Origin: Viola odorata
Lineage: Eukaryota; Streptophyta; Magnoliopsida; Malpighiales; Violaceae
NCBI GenBank assembly: GCA_963691705.1
Contig: OY829542.1
Coordinates: 60,598,427 to 60,662,426, forward strand
Length of the DNA stretch: 64,000 bases
Direction of reading: 5' to 3'
Of the stretch, positions 10,978 to 23,348 are shown one piece after another. Numbering within the stretch: position 1 is the stretch's first letter; every line of letters starts with the position of its first letter. Both the position numbers and the translations under genes were made by a program. The notes under the pieces are model-generated. The model searched no databases, was not told the DNA's origin, and worked only from the letters and a program-made list of their open reading frames with translations.

Positions 10978-12999
10978 ATGTCTTGCCCACAATGGTCCGA
11001 AAGGCGTGGAAGGAGTTTGAGGACTGTTGCCGAAACATGTAACGGGCTTCCGCCGTTTGCTGCAATGAACAGTCCGCAGGCTTATTTGGATTGGGAGCGA
11101 GAGGTGCAATCTATCTTTCGCTGCCATGATTATTCAGAAAGGAAGAAAGTCAGGATAGCAGTGACTGCCCTTACTGGGGACGTTTCACGTTGGTGGAATC
11201 AGCTCAATCACCAGAGAACGGCTGTTTACGCTGATCCGATTGAGGATTGGGGAGAGATGAAACGGATCATGAGGAATCGGTTTGTTCCCTCTAACTTTAA
11301 CCGTGAGCGGCTCGAAAAGGCGGAAACCTTGACACAAGGTAATAAGAGTGTTGAGGAGTACTTTAATGAGATGGAGATTGCCTTAGAGAAAGCACAAGTC
11401 ATGGAGACCGAACGGAAGACGATGGACAGATTCTTCGAAGGCCTCAATCGGGAGATATTCAATCTACTCCAGTACGTTGAGTTCTTCTCCTTAGAGGATA
11501 TGTTACAAACGGCGATCAGCGTGGAGAAGCACAGGAGACAACGACATCCTCATCATCGTCACAGGCCTACTAAGCCGACGGTGAGGAGGGAGTCGTTTGG
11601 GCAGCAAGCTGATATCGGTTTGAGTCCGATTCCAAAGGAGTTGACTACTGCCATACCTCCAGGGAAGTCGGTCAGTAGCGATTTGATTGATGAAGAGATT
11701 CAAGTCGCTGAGGTGCCTGCTGTTACGGAAATTGTTCTCATTAACATCGAGCAAGATTCGAGGACGAATCTTCTTGAAGAAAGGGAGAATGATATGGATC
11801 CAAGAACCGATCCACAAATCCCCAAGGATATTGAGAGACAAAGAGGGGAGCAGAGAACTGAAAAGAAAAGAGGGAGTGAAGAAAACAACCCGCATGAAAA
11901 GATTGAGCATGCGTTAGTGAGCGTGGATACTAAAGGAGTAGAGAGTGGGGATGCCATAGGGAGAGAAGTAATCCTCACCCGTTTGGAAACAAACCACTGG
12001 CGTTTCGAGTTCACTAACCCTCACCCGTTTGTTCTCCTTTCTAGTGTTGTTTTCTCTCATGTGCAGGGAAAGAAGGGCCTATCGGCAGAAGAGGAGTTTC
12101 TTACCTCCCTGCCAAGAGTTGGAAAAGAGTCTTGTGCGACCATGGTGCCTTTTTCGGCAAATCCTAACCGAGAAGGGCTTGGAAGAACTCTTTTCAGGCG
12201 CAATCACTTATATCGGTCGCATGATCTTTTGCGCAGTTATGATGCACATGATGAGTTTGATGACTGTGTCCTATCGGATAATGCTGTTTCGGATTCGAGG
12301 GCGAATCCTTCCAAAGGGCGACGGAATGATGTAGATCAGGATTCGAGGACGAATCCTTCTGAAGGAAGATGGAATGATGTGAATCCTCCTTCTACCAATC
12401 CTAGCACATCGGCTTGGAAGCGCAAGAGATGGCGCAAGCATACAATGGGAAACCTTTTCTGGACAGACTATACTGAGCAAGATTCGAGGACGAATCTTTC
12501 CGAAGAAAGAGGGAATGATGCGAACACACGCATCAAGGTGCCGTTACCACCAGCCGATCCGTTCCAAGAGTTAACGTGTGGGATGACGAGTGGGGAAGCT
12601 GCAATTGGAGATATGATCCCACGCATTTGGGCGATTCAACCATTACCAGGTGTGATGATGATTCGGCTTGACAGTTTCCGTGAATCGGCACTTGACCGAT
12701 TCACTCTATCGGCACTCGACCGTTTCACCTATCCGTTGTCGTTTGCTATGACCGTTCCGCTTGTCCGATGTGGAGGAAATGGTGTCTGGCCGATCGAACT
12801 CGTTGGGGACTCTTGGCCGATGAGCAAGCCTTGGCGTCCACCCGATGCAGCAGAAACGACTCTTGTCCGTTTCAATGGTTCGACCGATTGTCTCAAAACG
12901 GCACTTGTCCGTTTTGCTTATCGTTGCCGATTCAAGCATCTGTCGCGCATGCCGATTGCTGTACCCGTTCCGCGTTCACACCTGTCTGCTCTTTGTTGA
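10978..12999 (+). CDS. Gag polyprotein of the gag-only LTR element
   Basis: Uninterrupted 673-codon frame. Residues about 20-180 carry a Gypsy-type retrotrans_gag domain: AYLDWEREVQSIF, TGDVSRWWNQL, DWGEMKRIMRNRFVP, GNKSVEEYFNEME, FFEGLNREI. A basic His/Arg stretch (HRRQRHPHHRHR) follows, plausibly RNA-binding; there is no CCHC zinc knuckle. The C-terminal half is low-complexity and charged, with four copies of a DSRTN-type motif (see the repeat entry). The frame runs through the polypurine tract at 12501-12515 and about 160 codons into the 3' LTR before TGA, so the C-terminus is LTR-encoded. No pol domain is present. Open despite being in a dead locus, consistent with a young insertion. Confidence 0.8.
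   Translation: MSCPQWSERRGRSLRTVAETCNGLPPFAAMNSPQAYLDWEREVQSIFRCHDYSERKKVRIAVTALTGDVSRWWNQLNHQRTAVYADPIEDWGEMKRIMRNRFVPSNFNRERLEKAETLTQGNKSVEEYFNEMEIALEKAQVMETERKTMDRFFEGLNREIFNLLQYVEFFSLEDMLQTAISVEKHRRQRHPHHRHRPTKPTVRRESFGQQADIGLSPIPKELTTAIPPGKSVSSDLIDEEIQVAEVPAVTEIVLINIEQDSRTNLLEERENDMDPRTDPQIPKDIERQRGEQRTEKKRGSEENNPHEKIEHALVSVDTKGVESGDAIGREVILTRLETNHWRFEFTNPHPFVLLSSVVFSHVQGKKGLSAEEEFLTSLPRVGKESCATMVPFSANPNREGLGRTLFRRNHLYRSHDLLRSYDAHDEFDDCVLSDNAVSDSRANPSKGRRNDVDQDSRTNPSEGRWNDVNPPSTNPSTSAWKRKRWRKHTMGNLFWTDYTEQDSRTNLSEERGNDANTRIKVPLPPADPFQELTCGMTSGEAAIGDMIPRIWAIQPLPGVMMIRLDSFRESALDRFTLSALDRFTYPLSFAMTVPLVRCGGNGVWPIELVGDSWPMSKPWRPPDAAETTLVRFNGSTDCLKTALVRFAYRCRFKHLSRMPIAVPVPRSHLSALC
11750..12532 (+). 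repeat. Four dispersed copies of a GATTCGAGGACGAAT-purine-tract motif ending at the PPT
   Basis: Copies at about 11754, 12293, 12338 and 12480. Each has GATTCGAGG(A/G)CGAATC followed by a purine-rich run and GAATGATG/GAATGATAT. The last copy contains the polypurine tract (12501-12515) and its TGATG is the first base run of the 3' LTR (12516). The encoded peptide repeat is DSR(T/A)N. Confidence 0.8.
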
Positions 13000-13558
13000 C
13001 AACGGCTCTTGTCCGTTTCGCCTATCCTGGAGTTGACGCGCGTTGACTGCTCTTTTTAGCAAGGCTGCGCCTTTATATTTATTTAGTTTAATTAATTAAT
13101 TAAGTACTTTAATTAATTAGTTAAGTGTTCTACTTTAGTTAAGTGTTTTACTTTATGTAATATTCCTATTTTGGAATTAGGGTTTGCTTGTAACCTATAT
13201 AAGGAGCCGCTTGGCCTCCTTAGAAACTTGGCTGTTATTTGATAAATTGAGTTAATCTCTTCAATCTCCGCCCCTTGTTCAAGTTGGTTGAACCTTGTTA
13301 TTCTTGAGTCCGCAATACTTGAGTCTTATACAAGTAAATCTTGGAATTGCATTATTGTCTCGTTTATCTTAGTGTGATTCTCACATTGTTGAGTCTAGTC
13401 CTAAGAACCCGATTCAAGACCCTTGACTTGAAATCGATTAGGGCACTTAGCACAGGTTAGCTAGTGGTCTAAGCTCGTACTTGTCGAGTTATCTATCAGT
13501 TTCATCTATTCCGCAGGAAATCCATCTTTGAACAAAGATCACAGTTGGTGTTACGCAT
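12516..13558 (+). repeat. 3' LTR of the gag-only element, main part
   Basis: Starts TGATGCGAAC after the purine tract. The U3 part (about 12680-13045) holds degenerate repeats of a CGGCTCTTGTCCGTTTCGCC-like unit (seen near 12687, 12709, 12857, 12900, 13003). A TATATAAGG box is at 13196. The LTR is cut at 13558 by the Athila insertion and resumes at 26653 after the CGCAT duplication, ending GGATCGTATCA at 26675. Full length is about 1.06 kb. Confidence 0.88.
13196..13204 (+). promoter_or_regulatory. TATA box of the gag-only element LTR
   Basis: TATATAAGG in the LTR, 3' of the U3 repeats. The 5' LTR copy of this element lacks the segment carrying it. Confidence 0.6.
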
Positions 13559-15153
13559 TGATAGCATGCTTCATGACCTAGATTTTACCCTCTTTTGTAG
13601 CCTTTTCGGGGGCTTCATGTTGCCATTTGACCCTTATTACGATCTTATTTGCAGAATGGCATCAAAAGAGGGAAAAGAGCAAAAAGAAGCAATTTCGGAG
13701 CAATTCTGAGGAATTCCAGCTTCAAGACCTAGAAGAGAGGATGCTTTCAAGGCCTCGACGCGAACCAGACCAGTGCGCTGTCTCTAGGTCTCGACAGCTC
13801 CGCATCTTCCTCCAAAGAAAGCATCTTTAAAGATCCGCACGGAATCCCATGCGCTTCTAGAAGGCAACAGCGTGGCAGGAATCCCAGAATATTCCTTTTG
13901 CAAGGACATGTGCTGTCACCTCCTCATTGCCCTTATCTATTTTGTCTCCTAGCTAGTATTAGGCTATAAAAGCATAGTGCTAGGGTTTTTGTAAGGACGG
14001 CTGGTCCTAAGGATATTTCCTTACATTAATTTCAGCACACATTCTCTGAGGATAATCTTCTCTCTTGAAGAACAACCTTGATGATTCAGCTCTCCTTTGA
14101 TTATTAATTAATCCATCGGTTCCTTCTAATCCTTTGCTATTTCCTTTTGTTATTTTATGACTACTTATATCTATTGTTTATATTATAGTATGAGTAGCTA
14201 AACACCACCCTTCTTAGTGAAGGGTGTTTAATGGGTTGAAAAGGTTTGGCTAAGAGGTCTAATGCATGCTTAATATATTCTCTTGTTCACATTACTATTT
14301 ACCGATTTAATTCCATGCTTGCTTAGGAATATTAATGGCTTGATCATCTGTTAGTATGCCTACGTGAGTAACGTCATATTCCAGGGTTATACCTGACGCG
14401 AAGCCCTGGAATTGGAGCAGACACCTAGGGGAGGTAGCGCGAGAGGCCTCACCTAGGGGTAAACTGTCATCTAGGGTATGTAATACGGGTCTAACAAACT
14501 GAGCTATTGCGCCCTAGATCTGCCTTACCTCTCCTTCATGGGCGTTCAGAGTTTAGCCTCCCTACTTCGAGCCCTAGACAGGCCGGACGGTCAAGGCTGC
14601 TTCCTGATGACAAGGGAAGTAGCTGGGAGGATGGCTGAATGTCAAGGTCACCTCATATGTGGAAACGGGGGGTGACTTCTAACTACGAAGGTAAGTAGGG
14701 GATGCGGTGTGGAAACGCGGTCCCTATAGCAGGTCTGTACACGAGTCTGGAATATTTTTGCACCAATGACTAGCCAACCTAGAAAACAACCCCAAGGAAC
14801 ACCTTTCGCTAAGATATATTCTCATCTGATTAATATCTCTTTTACTACGTTTCTAGCCCTTGAAGTGTTTACATTTCTTGCCCTGGATTACATTTTGCTT
14901 TCATGCCCTAGATAAATACTTTACAATTCTGTTTTGTTAGCTCCCACACTCTGCGTTGGCTAATTTATTAGCCAACATTAAAACCCCCCCCCCAGTGTTA
15001 CTACAATTCAGTCTGTTGCATATCACCTTGTCATACATCTTCATTAGCAAACCTGTCCTTCTATCTCTGTGGTTCGACCCTGTCTTGCCCCTATACACAT
15101 TTACTTGTGCATCTAGGCACCAGGAAAATATTAGTATATTTGAGTGACGATCA
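13559..15153 (+). repeat. Athila 5' LTR
   Basis: 1595 bp. TATAAAAG at 13965 is the likely promoter TATA box. Against the 3' LTR I count about six substitutions, mostly transitions, and one length change in an A/C homopolymer at about 14981-14994. Confidence 0.93.
13965..13972 (+). promoter_or_regulatory. TATA box of the Athila LTR
   Basis: GGCTATAAAAGC in the LTR, with the same sequence at 25457 in the 3' LTR. Transcription would start roughly 30 bp downstream (inference). Confidence 0.6.
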
Positions 15154-15158
15154 AATTT

Positions 15159-15176
15159 TGGCGCCGTTGCCGGGGA
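15159..15176 (+). promoter_or_regulatory. Athila primer-binding site
   Basis: TGGCGCCGTTGCCGGGGA, 5 nt after the LTR end. This 18-nt site is the standard PBS of Athila/Tat-type plant Gypsy elements, usually assigned to tRNA-Asp. Confidence 0.9.
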
Positions 15177-15212
15177 TATGAACGGTACTAATTTTGTTTC
15201 TGTTTTTCTTGT

Positions 15213-18200
15213 ATGACCAGGAGGTCTGCCCCAGATCTGCTCCCTCTAGACCTCGAGTTGACCAGGACAGAAAGAGGACTTCGGAGGCAAGCTCAAGGAA
15301 CATCTGCTCATCGTGGAGTAATTCCACATCCTGCCCTCGACAGATCCCCTACCAACTTGGCTGATCAGGAACACCATCATTACATAGACCTGACCTTCCT
15401 TCACGACAACCAACACCAAATCCCACCAGACCATCTTGATTTACTTGAAATGGCTGATCTAGCCAACCACAACAATCATGACGACCAAGAGCGTCATGAG
15501 AACCCACCACCACCACCAATACCAGACCAACAAACTATTGACAACTTCCATGCAACTCCCGATATGGCAAGCAGCTGCATTGACTGGCCTAACGTCCCCC
15601 ATGACTGGACTCTTAAGTCAGCCGTACTTCATCATCTGCCTATCTTTCGGGGGGTAGCCAAGGAGAATGCCCTTCGTCATCTCCAACAGCTCCATTCAAT
15701 TTGCGAGGCCATGAAACCTGCTAACGTCAGTATTGAGCAAGCCAAGCTTCGCGCATTCTAGTGGTCTCTCAAAGATGATGCCCTTGATTGGTATTATGAC
15801 CTTCTAGCAAGATCTATTCGCTCTTGGGCGGACATGTCAAAAATCTTCACTGAAAAGTACTACCCTACTTCTATCTCTAACACTACACGCAAGCAACTAG
15901 TTTCCATAGTTCAGAAGAAGGAGGAAACCCTGGCCCAGTACTACGAAAGATTTCAGAAGATGCAGTCTAATTGCCCAGCCCACAACCTTACCGAACACGC
16001 TCTTGTTCAGTACTTTTGTGAAGGCCTCCAACCTCATGACAAGGCATTGCTAAATGCAGCTGCCAATGGTTCCCTGACTGCCTTGACCCCGAAAGCAGCT
16101 CGAGCTACAATAGAGCTCATGGCCAAGAATGCCTCTGATGACCTTACCAACAATCCAGGCCAGGATGTCCAAGTAGCAGCCCTTCAGAAACAGATATCGT
16201 CCCTTACGGGGATATTTCAGAATTTCATAACATCACAACCCGCACCCGTCAAAGCTTGCCAAATATGCAATTTCGTGGATCATGCCACTGATGCATGCCC
16301 CCACATTCCAGAAGAAATTCAAGTAAATGCTGCTGGCCAATTCATTCCAGTCCAATATGCTCAAAATTACAACCAAGGGTGGAAACAGCCAAACCCAGGG
16401 TGGGTACCAAACAATCAATTTTCGGGACCTAGCCACCAACCACACCAGAATCCATATGGAAACCCCCCGCCTAACATGCCAAACTTCAGACCTCGACCCA
16501 CATATCATTAACAGCAGTACCAACACCAACCTCCTCAAGATCAAACCTTTGTCCAACCTCCAGATCAGACTTTTATCCAGCCCCCGAAAGCTGAAATGCC
16601 CAGGAACCCCGAACAGCAAAAAGAAATCGATGATCTCAAAAAGCAGATGCGCAATCTGACTGCCCAACTCCAGGAAGTAACAAACCATGGCAGATTGCCA
16701 CCTCAAACAGAAGTAAATCCAAAGCACAATGTCTGCGCATTGACTCTGCGTAGTGGAATGACCCTGAACTCACCTGAACTTCCAGCCCCCGATGCTGAAA
16801 ATACACCCGAGGCCGAGATTCGGCCCAAACCCAGAACTAAACTTCCCAAAGTCCCTAGATTCGTGGAAGTCAAAGAGGATAGAATCCGTTCTCCGAGAGG
16901 TTCACCAAGAAATGACCCAAACCCACCAGAATTTACTCAAGAATACATCCATAAGATTCTCGAGCCCCCGTTCCCTCATAGATTGGTCAAGGCCAAGAAA
17001 GATAAGGAAGATCGAGATATCTTTGAGATGTTCAGTAAAGTGGTTGTCAATATTCCTCTCCTCCAGGCCGTGAAAAATGTCCCTCGCTATGCCAAATTCT
17101 TGAAGCAACTGTGCACTAACAAAAACAAGTTCGCTGAAGTCAACAAGATCAGCATAGGAGCCAGTGCCTCCGCGCACATCCAAAGCAGAATTCCTCCAAA
17201 ATGCAAAGACCAGGGCATGTTCATTATCCCTTGTCGAATAGGCACAGTTGATATTGGAAAAGCCATGTGTGATCTCGGCGCAGGAATTAATGTGATGCCT
17301 TTGACAATCTACAACAGTCTAGGTCTCGAACCTCTAGTTCCCACAGACCTGGCTATCCAGCTCGCGGATCGTTCCATCATTTACCCCGAAGGGATTATCA
17401 AAGATGTTCTAGTCCAAGTGGGAGAATTCTTGTTCCCTGCTGATTTCTACGTAATTGCAATGGAAAATGAGGACTCCACCAAGTCCACTGATGTTCTTCT
17501 AGGCCGTCCATTTTTGGCCACGGCCCGAGCCAAGATTGATGTTCATGATGCCATCATTTCTCTCGAATTTGATGGAGAGATCATCAAATTCAATATGCTA
17601 GAGGCCATGCGATACCCTTCTGAATTTTCTAGTGTGAATTATATTGATATTGTTGATCCCCTTGTAGGGGAAATTGATGAAATGTATTCTACTGACCCCT
17701 TGCATTTTGCCCTTGACAGGAGTCTGACACCCGCTCTTCTAGATGTCGTGGCCTCGACAATTTCCATTCCATCTGAGTTACACTCTGTCGTCGCTGACCT
17801 AGAAGAATGCCCTGTCACTCAGTATGAGCCACCAGCGCAGTCCCCTGACTACGAAGGCCATGTTAAATTAATTCCATCAGTTGATCAGGCTCCAGCCCTA
17901 GATCTTAAACCTTTGCCTTCTCATCTAAAGTATGCTTATCTGGGTCCCGATAACTCTCTACCTGTTATTATCTCCAACAAGCTTCGAGACCTCGAAGAGT
18001 CCCAACTGCTTTCTTTGCTGAAAAACTTCAGACAAGCCATAGGATGGACCATTGCAGACATCAAAGGTCTATCCCCAGCATTGTGCACTCATCACATCCA
18101 CCTGGAAGATGCGAGCAAGACCATTCGCCAGCCCCAGAGACGCCTTAACCCGCCTATGATGGAAGTGGTGAAGAAAGAAATTCTTAAGTTGCTAGACGCA

Positions 18201-20801
18201 GGAGTTATCTACCCCATCTCAGATAGCCCTTGAGTCAGCCCCATCCAGGTCGTGCCTAAGAAAACAGGCCTCACAATCATCACCGGCCAAGATGGCGGAT
18301 CCATTCCTACCCGGATCCAGAATGGGTGGAGAGTGTGCATCGATTACCGCCGACTGAATGCTGCCACCAGAAAAGACCATTTTCCCTTGCCCTTCATCGA
18401 TCAGATGCTGGAACGTCTCGCAGGAAAGACCCACTATTGCTGCCTAGACGGTTACTCTGGTTTCCACCAGATCCCGGTTGCTCCTGAAGACTAGGAAAAG
18501 ACTACCTTTACCTGCCCTTTCGGGACCTTCGCATATAGACGCATGCCCTTCGGCCTGTGCAACGCTCCTGCCACTTTCCAGCGCTGTATGGTTAGCATTT
18601 TCTCTGAGTTAGTCGAAGACGGAATCGAGGTCTTCATGGATGACTTCACCGTCTATGGAAATTCCTTTGACGAATGCATGAGCAATCTGAAGAAATGTTT
18701 AGAGCGCTGCATAGAGACAGACCTTGTCCTGAATTTTGAGAAATGCCACTTCATGGTGGATCGAGCCCTGGTGCTAGGCCATGTTATATCAGCCAAAGGG
18801 ATTGAGGTCGACAAAGCAAAAATCGAAGTGATAGAGTCCCTGCCATATCCTTCTTGTGTCAGAGATGTGAGATCTTTTCTAGGCCACGCCGGATTCTACA
18901 GACGATTTATTAAGGATTTTTCCAAAATCGCTCAACCAATGTGTCGCTTGCTCCAGAAAGACACGATCTTTGATTTTAATGAGGCGTGCAAAGACGCTTT
19001 TGAACTTCTCAAGAAAGAACTTATCTCGGCCCCGATCATTCGTGCCCTCGACTGGACATTACCTTTCGAGGTCATGTGTGACGCCAGCAACCAAGCCCTG
19101 GGCGCCGTCTTGGGTCAGAGGAAGGAGAAGGAGACCCATGTGATTTATTATGCTTCCAAACTACTAGACCCAGCCCAGCAGAATTACACAACCACAGAAA
19201 AGGAACTCCTGGCTGTTGTCTATGCCCTAAACAAGTTCAGGCAATATCTCCTAGGCACTCATGTCCTCATCTATTCGGATCATTCTGCCCTTCGGTGCTT
19301 GCTGACCAAAGCAGATGCCAAGCCACGACTTATTCGATGGATCTTGCTTTTGCAAGAGTTTGACATAGCTATCAAAGATAAAGCGGGAAAAGAAAATCTT
19401 GTGGCAGACCACTTGAGCAGACTTCCAGCCCAAGCAGATAATTCGCTTGAACCCATCCGAGATACTTTTCCAGACGAGCGACTATGTCTAGCCCAAGCTG
19501 TCTATTCCCCTTGGTTCTCAGATATTGCAAACTTTTGTGCCACAGAAACTTTTCCAGCCGATGCCTCCCCTTCCGAATGCAACAAAATCAGAAGGCGAGC
19601 CAAATACTACATTTGGGACAACCCCTATTTATGGAAACATTGCTCGGACCAAATAATTCGAAGATGTGTGACCATGGATGAGGTGCCCTCGATCCTTAAA
19701 TTCTGTCATTCTGAAGGAGGACATTTCGCGGCCAAGAAAACTGCCCTGAAAGTCCTAGAAGCTGGCCTTTACTAGCCAACCATTTTCAAGGACAGTTACA
19801 TGTATTGCGCTTCGTGCCCCCGATGTCAGGCCACTGGAAATATAGGGGCCAGAAATCAAATGCCCTTGACTAACATCATCACTTGCGAGATCTTCGATAT
19901 ATGGGGTATCGACTTCATGGGTCCCTTTCCCAACTCTTTTGGCAATATCTATATCCTTCTAGCAGTCGATTATGTTTCCAAATGGGTAGAAGCCAAAGCC
20001 ACTCGGACGGATGATTCTAAGGTGGTTGCGAACTTTCTTCATACCCACATCTTCAATCGATTCGGCACCCCTAGAGCCCTCATCAGTGATAGAGGCACCC
20101 ACTTCTGCAACCGTGTCGTGACCTCGCTCTTAGCAAAATATGGAGTCCACCATAGAACTTCCACTGCCTATCACCCTCAGACCAACGGACAAGCCGAGGT
20201 CTCGAACCGTGAGATCAAATCCATCCTTGAGAAGACTGTCAGCCAGTCCCGAAAAGACTGGAGCTTGAAATTAGATGATGCCCTCTGGGCCTACCGAACA
20301 GCTTTCAAGACCCCGATAGGAATGACCCCATACAGACTTGTTTATGGCAAACCATGCCATCTTCCAGTAGAGATAGAGCATAAAGCATTCTGGGCCATTC
20401 GAAAGGTGAATACAGATCTAGGCCTCGCAAACCAGCACCGCCGTTTGCAGATCCAAGAGCTAGAAGAATTGCGCGACGATGCTTATGAAAATGCCCTACT
20501 CTACAAAGGCAAAACAAAAGCTTTCCATGACCGTCACCTTCGTCCCAAAAACTTTGTAGTTGGACAGCAAGTGTTGCTATATAACTCGCGCCTACGCCTC
20601 TTTGCTGGGAAACTAAAATCTAAATGGTCAGGACCTTTCGTGGTCACGACAGTTTACGACCATGGGGCGGTAGAGATCCAAAATCCAACAACAGGAATTA
20701 TCTTTAAGGTCAATGGTCAACGCGTTAAACCCTTCTACGAAGGATTCCAGCCCTCGACAGTTGAAGAGGCCATGGTGGACGTGCCACCTTCCCAGACCTA
20801 G
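15213..20801 (+). pseudogene. Athila gag-pol polyprotein with five in-frame stops and no frameshift
   Basis: One reading frame covers the whole interval, broken only by stop codons at 15759 (TAG), 16509 (TAA), 18231 (TGA), 18492 (TAG) and 19773 (TAG). Gag lies at about 15600-16250, with a CCHC knuckle at 16257 (CX2CX4HX4C). The retropepsin-like protease has DLGAGINVMP at 17271. Reverse transcriptase spans about 18320-18720, with the catalytic FMDDF at 18633. RNase H covers about 19050-19420 (CDAS, TTEKELLAVVYAL, YSDHSAL). Integrase has GIDFMGPF (about 19906), SDRGTHF (about 20084) and the DDE glutamate in [12 protein letters not shown] (about 20195). Normal function is capsid assembly, reverse transcription and integration. 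This copy cannot make a full polyprotein without readthrough. Each stop is one transition from TGG, CAG, CAA or CGA. Confidence 0.92.
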
Positions 20802-21358
20802 ATTCGTGTCGAACGTCGAGGTCCCGACGCATAAACAGACCACATTGGAGGCATTCTACATACCATCCGCACCCTTTCTCTCTCCCTTATCTTTTCTGAT
20901 ATCTTTTCAGATTCTCTGATTTTATTTGATTTTGTTTTATTTATTGTAATTATCCTTTACCTTTCCCTTTCCCTAGGATTTTATTCTTTTTAATTAACGT
21001 TAACTCACCTTTATTCTCTCTTTTTGTCCATATCTCTATTTGTACCAACTGCCTTTTTGAAATTTAAAAATTGGCTATCCTTTTTTTTTTGGCAGTTGAG
21101 GTACGCACGGATCAACGTGCTCCACCCCCAAGATGACGCGTGGCCTGCCAAACCGCAGAAGGCGCAGGCCTCATCAAGAGTAAAGCTGCACCATTTATTG
21201 CCAGCTGCGATTTTACTCTCTCTCCCACGCTCCCACCTTATTTGTCACTCATCACTTCCAAACCCATCACTTTCACCCTATCTCCCTCACCAAGCACGCA
21301 ACCCTACCAATCTCTCCACTACCATCTTCTTCACTTCACTGTCTTTCTTCCGCCTTCA
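20802..21358 (+). other. Athila spacer between pol and the third ORF
   Basis: About 560 bp, T-rich then C-rich, without domain similarity that I recognise. It may hold the splice acceptor or translation signals for the third ORF (inference). Confidence 0.4.
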
Positions 21359-23348
21359 ATGGCACCTAAAACTAAAAAGCCAGCCCGCAAAAGCGCAAAG
21401 CCAGTGGACACCTCCAGTCCTGTTCCGTCCAGATCTAGGTCACAATCCGCTACCCCTAACTCAGCTTCATACAAAACCGCAACACCACCATCAACCAACC
21501 CACGTCCTCTTCCCTCTCCTCAGCCGGTCTCACCTGCAGCCGTTGAGCAGCCACGAGAGTTTACCGCGGTGGATGACGAGCTGGAAATCACAGGGTCCGT
21601 TCCTCCTACCACCACAACCACTAGAGGTGGCCGTGTGGTGAAGCTCCCTCCCGGATCGTCCACTGCCAGATCTAAGCCCAAGAAGCAGTCCACCTCTGCC
21701 AAGCAGTCACCTCTTGACGCGGCAGTTGACCGATTTTTATCTCCCCAGCCTGTTTTGACAGCGGAGCAAGTCCTCAAGGACATCCTCATCTCCGATGAAG
21801 ATGCTGAGGCCATGGATGAGCAAGTTGAGACTAATCTAGGCCAGGAGAACGAAGACCTCGAAGCTATGGAGGAAGGAACTGGAGAAAGTGGAGAAGCTGA
21901 GAGCAGCGGAGGGAACGAAGAAGAGGAAGATCTCCAGACCCAGGAAGCTCTGAAAGAGGAAGAAACAAGCAGCCGCAGCAGCATCAGCAGCCAAAAAGGG
22001 CAAATCCAAAGTTCCGGCCAAAGCGGAACGGCCAGCTGCAGCCGAGACACCAGTGGGGCAGAAGAGGAAACTTTCATCTTCCACTACCGTCAAGCCCTCG
22101 ACCTCCAAGAAGTTTCGAGCCCTCGAAACGGATGACGATGTCGAGGCCGAGACTCCCGCACCTTCCTCAGTCCTCAAATCGAACGCCCAACAGGTGACTT
22201 CTGACCTTTCTTCACCCCATGAATGGATTGTGTTTAATGATAAGCCATCCCTAGATAAGTTGAGCATGCTGAATTCCAAAGGCGTTAGCTCTTGTGCGCG
22301 CCTGGATTTTGATTTTCTTGCTAAAATGGGCGTTGAGTCTAGGATCAGGGAGTATGTGGCCAACATCGGTTGGGAGTCTCTGTTCTATTTGGAACACCCG
22401 ACCTTTGTTGAGCTTTCCCTTGAGTTTTTCACTACTTTTTGGGTAGAGGGCACATTTAGGCCCAAGGGCAAGGTCGGTCCAAATTCTTCCACCCCTGGTC
22501 TTATCAACTTTAAGCTAGCTAACAAATGGGAGCACCTAACTCTAGGAGAATTTAATTGTTGGTTAGGTTTTGTTAATGATGATGAGTTGAATACCCTTCG
22601 TTATAAAAATGCCTTGACTGTTATACCTGCTGTTTTTGATGCTACTGCTGCTTTTCGTGAGCTCACTGGTAAAAATGATATTAAGTATGACACTAAAGGT
22701 AGTAAAGCCCATGAAATCCTTGATCCTGCTTTGCGTATCCTACACAGATATCTAGCCCTCACCTTTTCAGCACGATTTGGTTTGTCCGGGCAGCTATCTG
22801 TGCAGGAACTTTTCTTTCTATGGTGCATGAAGCACAAACGTAGGGTCAATCTTGGTTTTTGGGTAGCTTCGGGTATTTTGCATGTATTGAATGGTAGCCG
22901 TGGGCCTATTTTTGGATCCCTTATCTCCTTGCTTGCTGTAAAAAAGAGAAAACTTAACCTGTATGATTGTAATCTTTCTGAGCCCCTAGCATTCAAGGAT
23001 CTGGATATCCGGACCTTGGATGTCATGGGTCATTTATGCATCATAAGGGGTGTTTTGAGTTTTTATCCAGGTTGTGCCCCAGCTTCGGAGAAGGTTTTCG
23101 GGACCAAGAATGGTGGCATTTTTGACTACCCAGATCTTTCAGACCCCGACGCCAATGCCGCGCATCGAGCCCCCGAAGATCAAGTGCGCGATGCGGAAGC
23201 AGCTAGGCCAGGACAGAATGCAGCAAGTCAATCCTCGACTCCCCTCGTTGTCTATGACCCAACCCAGACGCGGCTGCTCCAACTAATTCTGCGAGAAGTT
23301 CAGGCTTTGACGGCTGAAGTTGCTCGCAGGAATTTGCCACCCCAGTAG
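21359..23348 (+). pseudogene. Athila third ORF (env-position, ATHILA ORF-1 type protein), frameshifted
   Basis: Starts MAPKTKKPARK at 21359, a basic Pro/Ser-rich N-terminus followed by an acidic Glu-rich stretch. Around 21945-21965 the frame must shift: the upstream frame ends at 22135, while the continuation is read in the frame that is open to 23348. That continuation contains the conserved Athila protein core (about 22200-23130; LANKWEHLTLGEFN, LALTFSARFGLS). It ends with a coiled-coil-like tail (LLQLILREVQALTAEV). The protein occupies the envelope position of Athila elements but I see no clear signal peptide or fusion segment; its role is unknown. A one-base indel is the simplest explanation. 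Confidence 0.8.

Noticed and set aside
21520..22366. Ser-rich minus-strand proteins opposite the Athila third ORF
   Set aside because: Mirror-strand artefacts of its acidic low-complexity coding region.
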